From positions 1 to 43,977 of the forward strand of contig NZ_JACWFG010000029.1 of assembly GCF_019749295.1 (NCBI RefSeq): a DNA stretch of 43,977 bases, read 5' to 3'. The stretch is from Neobacillus niacini. Its GTDB lineage: Bacteria; Bacillota; Bacilli; Bacillales; Cytobacillaceae. The notes beneath the pieces were generated by a model. It was given only the letters and a program-made list of their open reading frames with translations, ran no database searches and was not told the DNA's origin. Shown one piece after another: positions 15,930-23,593 of the stretch (position 1 is the stretch's first letter; every line of letters begins with the position of its first letter). The position numbers and the translations under genes were made by a program.

Positions 15930-15959
15930 TTAAATAAAGACACGGCACCCTGCCGTGTC
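15930..15959 (-). terminator. Hairpin between ddl and murF, possible attenuator
   Basis: Perfect 8-bp stem GACACGGC / GCCGTGTC (15939-15959) followed on the minus strand by TTTATTTAA. The weak T tract suggests partial termination inside the operon. Confidence 0.6.
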
Positions 15960-15963
15960 ATTT

Positions 15964-17046
15964 TTAGAAAGTGTATTTTATCTTTTGTTTTTGGGCATGC
16001 CGTTCTTTTGCAAGGTTAACTAGAGATTCTATTAATTGTGGATATTCAACACCTGTATGCTTCCATAACAGCGGGAACATGCTGAAAGGTGTGAAACCAG
16101 GCATCGTATTTACCTCATTAATTAACGCCTTGCCGTCTTTCGTTAGGAAGAAGTCAGCACGAACTAGTCCTGAGCAATCCAATGCTTTAAAGGCTTGAAT
16201 GGCCATTTCTTTAATTTGTTGATACTCTTCTGCAGAAATCTCCGCCGGAATAATTAATGCAGTATCACCATCTTCATATTTCGCCTTATAATCATAAAAA
16301 TCCTTCTTCGGAACTATTTCACCCGCTACTGAACATTTTGGTTCATCGTTCCCAAGGATTGCTACTTCGATTTCACGGGCTATAACACCTTCTTCAATAA
16401 TCACTTTACGGTCAAATTGAAATGCCTCTGCAAATGCCGCTTCCAGCTCTGTACGGTTTGTACATTTACTGATTCCTACACTTGAACCGAGATTAGCAGG
16501 CTTTACAAAACAAGGGTAACCTAGTTTCTCTTCTACCTTTGTATAAGCAGACTCCTTCGCCTTTTCCCACTCCGTTTTTATAAAAGCAACATAATCTACC
16601 TGCGCTAGTCCTGCTTGAGCAAACACATTTTTCATCATTACCTTATCCATGCCAGCTGCAGAAGCTAAAACCCCATTACCTACATATGGAAGATTTAAGA
16701 GCTCAAGTAACCCTTGTACCGTCCCATCTTCACCATTTGGTCCATGAAGCAGCGGGAAAATGACATCCAAAGGTTCGTTATTCTGCTGGTCACCTTTTTG
16801 AAAGATTGATGGTGCCAAGGATAAAGGAGTTAATTGATTTTCATTTGAAAATTCTAATGCCTTAACGTTCTCTACAGGTGCATTAAGCTGTGGTCCTTTT
16901 ATCCATTGACCTTCTACATTTATGTAAATCGGATGAATTTCGTACTTTTTAAGATCAAGCGCTTTTATTACCGCAAGAGCCGTTTGTAATGATACTTTAT
17001 GTTCAGCGGATTTACCTCCGTACAATAAACCAATTTTTGTTTTCAT
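15964..17046 (-). CDS. ddl: D-alanine--D-alanine ligase
   Basis: 360 residues, an ATP-grasp enzyme joining two D-Ala molecules for peptidoglycan. Visible motifs are LLYGGKSAEHKVSL at the N-terminus, FPLLHGPNGEDGTVQG, KPANLGSSVGISK and, for metal binding, EVNTMPGFTP. The start at 17046 has GGAGG six bases upstream. It is followed by murF and works downstream of alr, which is in the same window. Confidence 0.97.
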   Translation of the reverse strand: MKTKIGLLYGGKSAEHKVSLQTALAVIKALDLKKYEIHPIYINVEGQWIKGPQLNAPVENVKALEFSNENQLTPLSLAPSIFQKGDQQNNEPLDVIFPLLHGPNGEDGTVQGLLELLNLPYVGNGVLASAAGMDKVMMKNVFAQAGLAQVDYVAFIKTEWEKAKESAYTKVEEKLGYPCFVKPANLGSSVGISKCTNRTELEAAFAEAFQFDRKVIIEEGVIAREIEVAILGNDEPKCSVAGEIVPKKDFYDYKAKYEDGDTALIIPAEISAEEYQQIKEMAIQAFKALDCSGLVRADFFLTKDGKALINEVNTMPGFTPFSMFPLLWKHTGVEYPQLIESLVNLAKERHAQKQKIKYTF

Positions 17047-17140
17047 ACTTAACCTCCATTTTCGCATCTCACGATTTTATTTTATCACTTTTATTATTTT
17101 ATGAAACCTATAGCTTGGTTAAAAACTCCCTATTGTTACG

Positions 17141-17176
17141 AACACAAACAAAATCTCTCCAGTGAAATGGAGAGAT
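17141..17176 (-). terminator. Intrinsic terminator of the unknown gene 17176-17952
   Basis: Minus-strand stem ATCTCTCC / GGAGAGAT with an 8-base loop and a tail TTTGTTTGT; the gene's TAA overlaps the stem. Confidence 0.75.
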
Positions 17177-17952
17177 TAGATTACGGTAAGCTTCCATTCT
17201 TTTGTTTTTTTATCAAAGATGATTTTGGCATGGCAGTTTTCACCTAAAATTTGTTCATACTCCTCGTACATATCATCCATAGAAGCAAAATCACCGATCA
17301 CCCAGATAGGGATTTCCAGCCTGTTTCGCTGATGATCTATATCTCGTAGAGAAATACAGATACCCTCCTTAATAAAAGGGGTTAATGATAGGAGAATTTC
17401 CTTATTTATCGGTGGATAGTTACGTTTTTTCCTGATCCCAAGAAGAGACTTTTCAAGCTTTAGCTCACCTAATTTGATAGAAAGTGCATGACTTAATAGA
17501 TGAAAAAAATCCTTAAAACTTCGATAATATGTTTTATTAAAGAAACCATCATCATGTGCTAAATAAACAAAACGATTCCCCAGCTTATTATAAAAGGGGA
17601 GTTTCAGGTGCTGTTTTTGATGCCCCAAATATAATAATTCCGCTATTTCCTGTCCTGTCAGTTCATTTAATCCTTCTTCTTCAACAAAGTCAATCCAGCA
17701 AAAATCACCGTATCCATATATATCATCATCCGCTAGTTTATTAATTCTTTCTTCCGGACAATATTCGAGAAGAGTATGCATGTTAATGTCTCCGTCTTCA
17801 AAACGATGCTTTAATAATAGCAAATGATTCAATGATCCCGAAAAAGCAGCAGCAAATTCATTGAATTCAATACCGTAAGATAGTACATACTGATCATTTT
17901 GATTTAAGTGGACATAGACGAGATCCCGTATGTCTTGATGATGCTTTTTCAA
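17176..17952 (-). CDS. Conserved-looking protein of unknown function
   Basis: About 258 residues; I do not recognise the family. It has no signal peptide and no membrane segment, and is rich in aromatic and acidic residues. Features include an acidic, glycine-tyrosine stretch (DDDIYGYGDFCWIDFVEEEG, near 77) and a C-terminal half with basic and acidic clusters (IRKKRNYPP). It looks soluble and cytoplasmic. Codon use resembles its neighbours. The start is a TTG at 17952, nine bases after GGAGG; a TTG two codons upstream is too close. It is transcribed alone, divergent from mgtE, and ends in its own terminator. Confidence 0.8.
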   Translation of the reverse strand: MKKHHQDIRDLVYVHLNQNDQYVLSYGIEFNEFAAAFSGSLNHLLLLKHRFEDGDINMHTLLEYCPEERINKLADDDIYGYGDFCWIDFVEEEGLNELTGQEIAELLYLGHQKQHLKLPFYNKLGNRFVYLAHDDGFFNKTYYRSFKDFFHLLSHALSIKLGELKLEKSLLGIRKKRNYPPINKEILLSLTPFIKEGICISLRDIDHQRNRLEIPIWVIGDFASMDDMYEEYEQILGENCHAKIIFDKKTKEWKLTVI

Positions 17953-18209
17953 AGCCAAACTCCTCCGATCAGGAAAAAATAAAATCTATAATATGAGTTA
18001 GAAGGTACTCCATATAAATACTCACCAATATTAACCAATCTCTAATCATTTTATCATTAATAGTCCAAATAGCTTATTTCAATTCTTTTACATTTCCAAA
18101 GGTATTTGTGATACTTTTGAAACAGTCAGCTTGATTATTTTCTAAATAACACATACTATTTTTAAACTCCTGCCTAGTATTTACTGCAGTATTGTCAACG
18201 AATCATTTT

Positions 18210-18237
18210 TTGACATACTTGTATAGGGAGATAAAAC
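18210..18237 (+). promoter_or_regulatory. Candidate promoter of mgtE
   Basis: TTGACA (18210-18215), 16-bp spacer, TAAAAC (18232-18237), 25 bases before the ATG. The rest of the 310-bp gap between 17953 and 18262 is AT-rich and I see no Mg2+-sensing M-box or other structured leader in it. Confidence 0.5.
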
Positions 18238-18262
18238 GCACCGTTAGAAAGGAGCGTGTGAA

Positions 18263-19621
18263 ATGATTAAAGACATGACTCAAGATGAAATTACTCTCCA
18301 TATTATTAAGTTATTAAAAGAAAACAAAAAGACTGAATTTATCACGATCCTCGAGGAGTTACAGCCATATGACACAGCAAAAATATACGAGGATTTGCCT
18401 GAAAAGCATAAACTTCGTTTTCTTTTATTCTTAAATTTTGACGTTCTAGCTGACTTGATGCAAGAGCTGGAAAAGGACGAGCAGCTGGAAGTATTAAATA
18501 AGCTTGGGATTGAGAAATCCAGTAAAGTCCTTGATTTAATGGACAATGATGACCTGGCTTTACTATTGGATGAACTCTCACCAGAGAAAAAAGAATCGCT
18601 TCTCTCAGGGATGAAACTAGAAGAGTCAAAAGCGGTTACTGATATCATGAATTATCCACCCGAAACGGCAGGAAGAATAATGACCAATCGTTTTGTTTGG
18701 ATTCGAAGTTATTATAGTGTAAGAGAAGCAGTGGATAAATTAAAAACGTTTGCTGAATTTGCTGAATCCATTAACTACCTTTACGTCGTTGATGAAGCAA
18801 GAAAGCTGGTTGGCGTTGTTTCTTATCGAGACCTGTTGTTAGCCGATCTCAATCAAAAAATCAATAGTATAATGTATGAACGAGTAATCTCCGTTTCTGT
18901 TAACACAGACCAAGAAATTGTAGCACGTATGACGGAACGATACGATTTTCTCGCCATACCTGTGGTGGATGAGAATAATATGCTCGTCGGTATTGTAACT
19001 GTCGATGACATCATAGATGTTGTCATTAGGGAGGCAAATGAGGATATTGAAAAGTTATCAGCCTCCGGGAAATCTATCGACTTTGATACAAAAACATTTG
19101 TTGCCGCTGCAAGAAGGCTTCCATGGCTTATTTTACTTTTATTTATCGGACTCATATCCGGGAGTATTATCAGCAGTTTTGAAAATACATTGAATCAGGT
19201 AGTCGCCGTTGCCTTTTTCATGCCGATGATTGCTGGCATGACCGGGAACACTGGAACTCAATCACTAGCTGTTGTTGTAAGAGGTCTAATTTCTCATGAT
19301 ATTGATAAAGGTGTCATCTTTCGCTTAATTGCCCGTGAACTGGGTGTTGGAGTGACCATTGGGATTACTTGTGCCATTCTTATTTCAATCATCGCTTACA
19401 TTTGGCAGGGAAGCTTTATCTTAGGTGCAGTAGTGGGTGTTTCACTATTTTTCACACTCATAATTGGCACCCTGGCAGGAACCATTATTCCACTGATTTT
19501 ATTCCGCTTAAATATTGACCCTGCAGTCGCTTCTGGACCGCTCATCACGACCATTAATGATATATTTTCACTTCTCACATACTTTGGTATTGCGACAATG
19601 TTCCTGAATTATCTTCTGTAA
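18263..19621 (+). CDS. mgtE: MgtE-family magnesium transporter
   Basis: 452 residues, the same size as B. subtilis MgtE. The order is an N-terminal MgtE superhelical domain (about 1-130), two CBS domains (about 135-255), a connecting helix, and five C-terminal membrane segments. The pore signature MPMIAGMTGNTGTQS is near 325-340. MgtE is a Mg2+-gated Mg2+ channel in which Mg2+ bound between the cytosolic domains closes the pore. AAAGGAG precedes the ATG by eight bases. It stands alone with its own terminator and, unlike B. subtilis mgtE, no visible M-box leader. Confidence 0.95.
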   Translation: MIKDMTQDEITLHIIKLLKENKKTEFITILEELQPYDTAKIYEDLPEKHKLRFLLFLNFDVLADLMQELEKDEQLEVLNKLGIEKSSKVLDLMDNDDLALLLDELSPEKKESLLSGMKLEESKAVTDIMNYPPETAGRIMTNRFVWIRSYYSVREAVDKLKTFAEFAESINYLYVVDEARKLVGVVSYRDLLLADLNQKINSIMYERVISVSVNTDQEIVARMTERYDFLAIPVVDENNMLVGIVTVDDIIDVVIREANEDIEKLSASGKSIDFDTKTFVAAARRLPWLILLLFIGLISGSIISSFENTLNQVVAVAFFMPMIAGMTGNTGTQSLAVVVRGLISHDIDKGVIFRLIARELGVGVTIGITCAILISIIAYIWQGSFILGAVVGVSLFFTLIIGTLAGTIIPLILFRLNIDPAVASGPLITTINDIFSLLTYFGIATMFLNYLL

Positions 19622-19653
19622 ACACGGTTTTAGACCGTGTTTTGCTTTTTTTG
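19620..19653 (+). terminator. Intrinsic terminator of mgtE
   Basis: Stem AAACACGGT / ACCGTGTTT then TTGCTTTTTTT, directly after the stop. Confidence 0.9.
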
Positions 19654-19780
19654 AAACCTATTCCTTAACTAATTCGTCATAATAGTTAACTTGTTGTAAT
19701 AAATTTCCTAAATATATTGTTACCATATCTTTTCTTTGTTAGCATATCACTATACAAACAGATAAAAATTGGGTGGGCAT

Positions 19781-20962
19781 ATGGACAATTTCACAAAAAA
19801 AGTGGATCGCTTTGATTGGACGTTAACATTAATTTTGTTTCTTTTTTTCCTGGTTAGCTGCGTAGGAATTTATAGTGCACAAAGTGCAGGACAATATGAA
19901 GAAAACTTCCTAGTCAAACAAACATTTTGGTATGTAGTAGGCGCGGCCATCATTTCCATTACAATCCTTTTCGATGGCTATCAATACAGGCGGCTTTCCT
20001 GGTATTTGTATGGATTTGGACTTGTTTTACTTATCGTCATTCTTGTTGCTCCTGAAAGTATTGCACCAATTAGAAACGGAGCGAAAAGCTGGTTTATTAC
20101 TCCTCTTGGTTCCATTCAGCCTTCAGAATTTGTAAAGACTTTTCTAATCTTAGCTCTTAGCTCTGTCGCGGCCAAGCATCAGGAAAAGTACCTTAAAAAA
20201 ACATTTAAAAGAGACTTTTGGTTATTGCTTAAATTAGGTATCACCACCTTTGTTCCTATCTTCTTTATTATGAAACAAAATGATTTGGGTACTTCCCTCG
20301 TCTTATTATCGATTTTAGTGGGATTTATTTTAGTCTCGGGGATTACTTGGAAGATCATTTTTCCTATCTTTACTTCCGGAGCATCACTAGGAGCTTTTAT
20401 TATTTATTTGGTTGTGCAGAGACCAGATATATTAGAAAAGTATTTACATGTCCAGCAATACAAATTTAACCGTATTTATGCCTGGCTCGACCCATTTAAT
20501 CATTCCAGCAGTTCGGGCTATCACCTGTTAAAGTCATTGAGTGCCATTGGATCAGGGCTTATAACCGGAAAAGGCTTTGGAAATCGGGAAGTATATATTC
20601 CTGAAGGGCATACGGACTTTATCTTCAGTGTGATTGGTGAAGAATATGGTTTTGTAGGCGGCAGTATTGTCATTGGCCTTTTCTTTCTATTAATATATCA
20701 TTTAATAAAAACTGCCTTAGATACGAATGATCCCTTTAATACATATGTGTGTACAGGAATTATTTCTATGCTTACTTTTCATGTCTTCCAAAATGTTGGA
20801 ATGACCATCCAGGTACTTCCGATTACGGGAATCCCCTTACCCTTCATCAGCTATGGAGGCAGTTCGTTAATGGGGAATATGTTTGCAATGGGTATTGTCT
20901 ACAGCATCCGATTTCATCACCGCAACTACATGTTCACATCCTCAAAGTCGCTCAGCAGTTAA
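19781..20962 (+). CDS. rodA: SEDS-family peptidoglycan glycosyltransferase, RodA-like
   Basis: 393 residues with about ten membrane segments. Motifs NGAKSWF, PSEFVKTFL, KQNDLGTSLVL, PEGHTDFIFSVIGEE and PLPFISYGGSSL belong to the SEDS family (RodA/FtsW/SpoVE). The length and motif spelling favour RodA, the elongation polymerase working with a class B PBP. Bacillaceae often carry several RodA paralogues, so this may not be the main copy. The ATG at 19781 is preceded closely by GGGTGGG; an in-frame TTG lies four codons upstream. It has its own terminator. Confidence 0.92.
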   Translation: MDNFTKKVDRFDWTLTLILFLFFLVSCVGIYSAQSAGQYEENFLVKQTFWYVVGAAIISITILFDGYQYRRLSWYLYGFGLVLLIVILVAPESIAPIRNGAKSWFITPLGSIQPSEFVKTFLILALSSVAAKHQEKYLKKTFKRDFWLLLKLGITTFVPIFFIMKQNDLGTSLVLLSILVGFILVSGITWKIIFPIFTSGASLGAFIIYLVVQRPDILEKYLHVQQYKFNRIYAWLDPFNHSSSSGYHLLKSLSAIGSGLITGKGFGNREVYIPEGHTDFIFSVIGEEYGFVGGSIVIGLFFLLIYHLIKTALDTNDPFNTYVCTGIISMLTFHVFQNVGMTIQVLPITGIPLPFISYGGSSLMGNMFAMGIVYSIRFHHRNYMFTSSKSLSS

Positions 20963-20970
20963 TCGAGAAG

Positions 20971-21001
20971 CAGCGGATCTTCCGCTGTTTTTATTTCTTT
21001 A
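20971..21001 (+). terminator. Intrinsic terminator of the rodA-like gene
   Basis: Stem CAGCGGA / TCCGCTG with a three-base loop, then a long T-rich tail. Confidence 0.88.
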
Positions 21002-21061
21002 TTGTCCAAACTGTTATAAACTAATAAAAGTGAAAAACATTTACAAAAGTGAAGGTGAACT

Positions 21062-21658
21062 ATGAAGGAATTTATTTTTTCTGTATTAGAGTTCTTATCC
21101 GAATTAGGTTACTTTGGTATTGCACTGGGTTTAATGATAGAGGTTATTCCAAGTGAAATAGTCTTAGGATATGGCGGTTATATGATTTCAGAGGGAATCC
21201 TTGGCTACCCTGGTGCAATCATAGCTGGTACTATTGGCGGAACCTTTGCACAGTTATTCCTGTATTGGGCTGGTTATTACGGGGGCCGTCCATTTTTAGA
21301 AAAGTACGGTAAGTATGTCTTTATTAAAAAGAAACAAATTGACCTGTCTGAACTATGGTTTAGAAAATATGGAGTAGGAGTCATTTTCTTTGCCCGATTT
21401 ATTCCAGTTGTCAGGCATGCTATATCCATTCCAGCGGGAATCGCTAAAATGTCAGCAGCAAAGTTTACGCTGTATACCGTAGCAGCTGTAATTCCATGGA
21501 CCATTCTATTCCTTTATTTAGGACATCAACTTGGTGATAATTGGTCACATATAAAGGAATATGCAGCGCAATATACATTACCAATTTTAATTGGGGCCAT
21601 TATACTTGGTGTCATCTACTACCTAATAAAGAAAACTAAAAAAACAACCACTGATTAA
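21062..21658 (+). CDS. DedA-family membrane protein
   Basis: 198 residues with about five membrane helices. DedA/SNARE-associated family features are the N-terminal acidic pair in IEVIPSEIVLGYGGY and the amphipathic segment FFARFIPVVRHAISIPAGIAKM, with its essential Arg residues. Some family members (UptA) flip undecaprenyl phosphate across the membrane; which lipid this one moves is not shown. GAAGGTG precedes the ATG. It is convergent with nupC and shares a bidirectional terminator with it. Confidence 0.92.
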   Translation: MKEFIFSVLEFLSELGYFGIALGLMIEVIPSEIVLGYGGYMISEGILGYPGAIIAGTIGGTFAQLFLYWAGYYGGRPFLEKYGKYVFIKKKQIDLSELWFRKYGVGVIFFARFIPVVRHAISIPAGIAKMSAAKFTLYTVAAVIPWTILFLYLGHQLGDNWSHIKEYAAQYTLPILIGAIILGVIYYLIKKTKKTTTD

Positions 21659-21677
21659 TCCTATCAGTGGTTGTTTT
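21641..21677. terminator. Bidirectional terminator between dedA-like gene and nupC
   Basis: A 15-bp stem whose arms start AAAACAACCACTGAT and end ATCAGTGGTTGTTTT gives T runs on both strands; the dedA-like stop lies in the loop region. Confidence 0.92.
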
Positions 21678-21681
21678 CCAT

Positions 21682-22863
21682 TTATAACATAATACTTGTT
21701 ATGGAAGCAGTTAACAAACTTACTAACGTTGCACCGTAAAGTAATTTAAGTCCAAACTTAGCTACTTGGTTTCCTTTAGCTTCATTCAGTCCTTTTACGG
21801 CCCCTGTAATAATTCCAATGGATGAGAAGTTTGCAAACGATACTAAGAATACGGAGATAATCCCAACTGTTCTGCTCGATAGTGAATCTGATATTTCGCC
21901 TAAATCCATCATTGCGACAAACTCATTGGATAGTAATTTAGTAGCCATAATGGTACCGGCTTCAACCATATCTGCAGCAGGTATTCCCACGATAAAGGCA
22001 AGCGGTGAAAATACATATCCTAGAACGGTTTGGAAGCTGACTCCGAAGATAGCATCAAATACATGATTTATCATACTAATTAATGCAACAAAGCCTATTA
22101 GCATGGCTCCAACAATGATAGCAACTTTAAATCCATCCATGATATATTCGCCTAGGACTTCGAAGAAGGTTTGTTTTTCTCCCTCTTGAACATCTATAAT
22201 ATCTTCCTCTGCTGAAACCTCGTAAGGATTAATGATATTAGCAACCATGAATCCGCCAAATAAATTTAGAACCAATGCGGTTATAACATATTTCGGATCA
22301 ATCATCGTCATATATGCACCTAAAATGGAGGCGGATACAGTCGACATTGCAGACGTACATAATGTATAAAGACGGTGTTCAGGTATATACGGCAGCTGTT
22401 TTTTTACAGAAATAAACACCTCTGATTGACCAAAAACCGCTGATGCAACGGCATTATACGATTCCAGCTTTCCTAAACCATTTATCTTACTTAACACAAT
22501 ACCAAGATATCGAATGATAAAAGGCAGAACCTTAATATATTGTGCAATACCAATTAATACAGAAATAAAGACAATTGGCAGGAGGACATTTATAAAGAAT
22601 GGCCCTGCGCCTTCATTCGCCATCCCTCCGAAAACAAAGTTTATTCCCTCTGCAGCGTAGCTTAAAAGATGGTCGAACAAACTAGAGACAGCTGTAATAA
22701 TCACAAATCCAACTTCCGTATTCAGGAGCAAGAAAGCAAATATAAGCTGTAATACAAGCATAGTGACAAGCGGTTTAACCTTAATTCTCTTCTTATTGTT
22801 ACTGACGATATAGGCTAACAAAAAGATGACAAGTAATGAAGCCAAAAATAGAACAAATTTCAA
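21682..22863 (-). CDS. nupC: NupC-family nucleoside:cation symporter
   Basis: 393 residues, a concentrative nucleoside transporter (CNT family). The substrate-binding motif GQSEVFISVKK is near 145-155, and the second half has VANIINPYE, ADMVEAGTIMATKL and FANFSSIGI typical of the family; about ten membrane segments. The start is TTG at 22863, nine bases after AGGAGAG, with no usable ATG nearby. A near-consensus promoter lies at 22960-22988. It stands alone; no nucleoside catabolic genes are adjacent, and I see no purine riboswitch. Confidence 0.95.
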   Translation of the reverse strand: MKFVLFLASLLVIFLLAYIVSNNKKRIKVKPLVTMLVLQLIFAFLLLNTEVGFVIITAVSSLFDHLLSYAAEGINFVFGGMANEGAGPFFINVLLPIVFISVLIGIAQYIKVLPFIIRYLGIVLSKINGLGKLESYNAVASAVFGQSEVFISVKKQLPYIPEHRLYTLCTSAMSTVSASILGAYMTMIDPKYVITALVLNLFGGFMVANIINPYEVSAEEDIIDVQEGEKQTFFEVLGEYIMDGFKVAIIVGAMLIGFVALISMINHVFDAIFGVSFQTVLGYVFSPLAFIVGIPAADMVEAGTIMATKLLSNEFVAMMDLGEISDSLSSRTVGIISVFLVSFANFSSIGIITGAVKGLNEAKGNQVAKFGLKLLYGATLVSLLTASITSIML

Positions 22864-22959
22864 AGTATTTTTCTCTCCTATTCGTGATGTCCTTAACTAA
22901 GAAATCAGAAAACACCATTTATTTCGACAAATATCGACACTGATTCAATCACAAAAATG

Positions 22960-22988
22960 AGTATAATGGTAACGGTTACTAGTGTCAA
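22960..22988 (-). promoter_or_regulatory. Sigma-A promoter of nupC with palindrome in the spacer
   Basis: TTGACA (22983-22988), 17-bp spacer, TATACT (22960-22965) on the minus strand. The spacer contains GTAAC-C-GTTAC, an inverted repeat that could be an operator. A direct repeat TGTCGA-TATT-TGTCGA follows in the transcribed leader. Confidence 0.8.
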
Positions 22989-23064
22989 TCGAATATAAGA
23001 TAGTAGTAAAATTCAGGTTATTCACTTTTTATTATTCCATTCAATGCCTTTCTTACTCTTTTGC

Positions 23065-23091
23065 AAAAAAAAATACCACCTAAAAGGTGGC
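23065..23091 (-). terminator. Intrinsic terminator of the argS-dinB unit
   Basis: Minus-strand stem CCACC / GGTGG with a T-rich loop and a run of nine T. Confidence 0.85.
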
Positions 23092-23101
23092 AGTTTAAAT
23101 T

Positions 23102-23569
23102 CTATTTAACCTTAGCGCCTTCAATTACACGTTTCATTGCTTGAATGTGGCCCAAATGTAAATTCTCATGAAAAAGAGCAAAATTAACAAGTTCCCCAAA
23201 GGTTCCTTGACCAAGAAACGGCTCCTTCAATTTCACATTGAGTTTATCAGCTGGAATTTCTTTCAATCTTGTCAATTGTTCTTTTAATTGACTAGATAAG
23301 ACTGAAATAGCAGGAACATCCCCCTGCCAGTCTGCAGGCTTCGTCCCTCTAGCGAATAATTCCATATAGTTTGCTGGTAAATGGCTCGACTTTTTCGGAA
23401 AACCAAATACCAGGCTTTCGGTCGTGGTTAGAACGTGGCCAATATGCCAAAGAATGTTGTTATTAAAACCTCCAGGCTGTATGTTAGCAAGATCCTCCTG
23501 AATACCATCCACATGCTTAATAAAAAAACTTCTGGTTAGCTCTATATTACTAAATAAGAGTTGACTCAT
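23102..23569 (-). CDS. DinB-like four-helix metal-binding protein
   Basis: 155 residues with the DinB/YfiT fold pattern. WHIGH near residue 42 and HENLHLGHI near 134-142 supply the His triad that usually binds a divalent metal. Members of the superfamily include thiol-dependent transferases and putative hydrolases; many have no known activity. Its start lies 24 bases after the argS stop with AGGGAGGAAGG before the ATG, so it is co-transcribed with argS and falls under its T-box. No functional link to arginine charging is evident. Confidence 0.88.
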   Translation of the reverse strand: MSQLLFSNIELTRSFFIKHVDGIQEDLANIQPGGFNNNILWHIGHVLTTTESLVFGFPKKSSHLPANYMELFARGTKPADWQGDVPAISVLSSQLKEQLTRLKEIPADKLNVKLKEPFLGQGTFGELVNFALFHENLHLGHIQAMKRVIEGAKVK

Positions 23570-23593
23570 TCTGCCTTCCTCCCTTTTTCCCTA

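Noticed and set aside
18117..18145. TGAAAC motif upstream of mgtE as a possible sigma-W promoter
   Set aside because: Sixteen bases downstream the sequence reads TTCT rather than CGTA, so only the -35 fits.
22864..23000. Purine riboswitch upstream of nupC
   Set aside because: The conserved loop sequences and three-way junction are not present; only a promoter and short repeats are seen.
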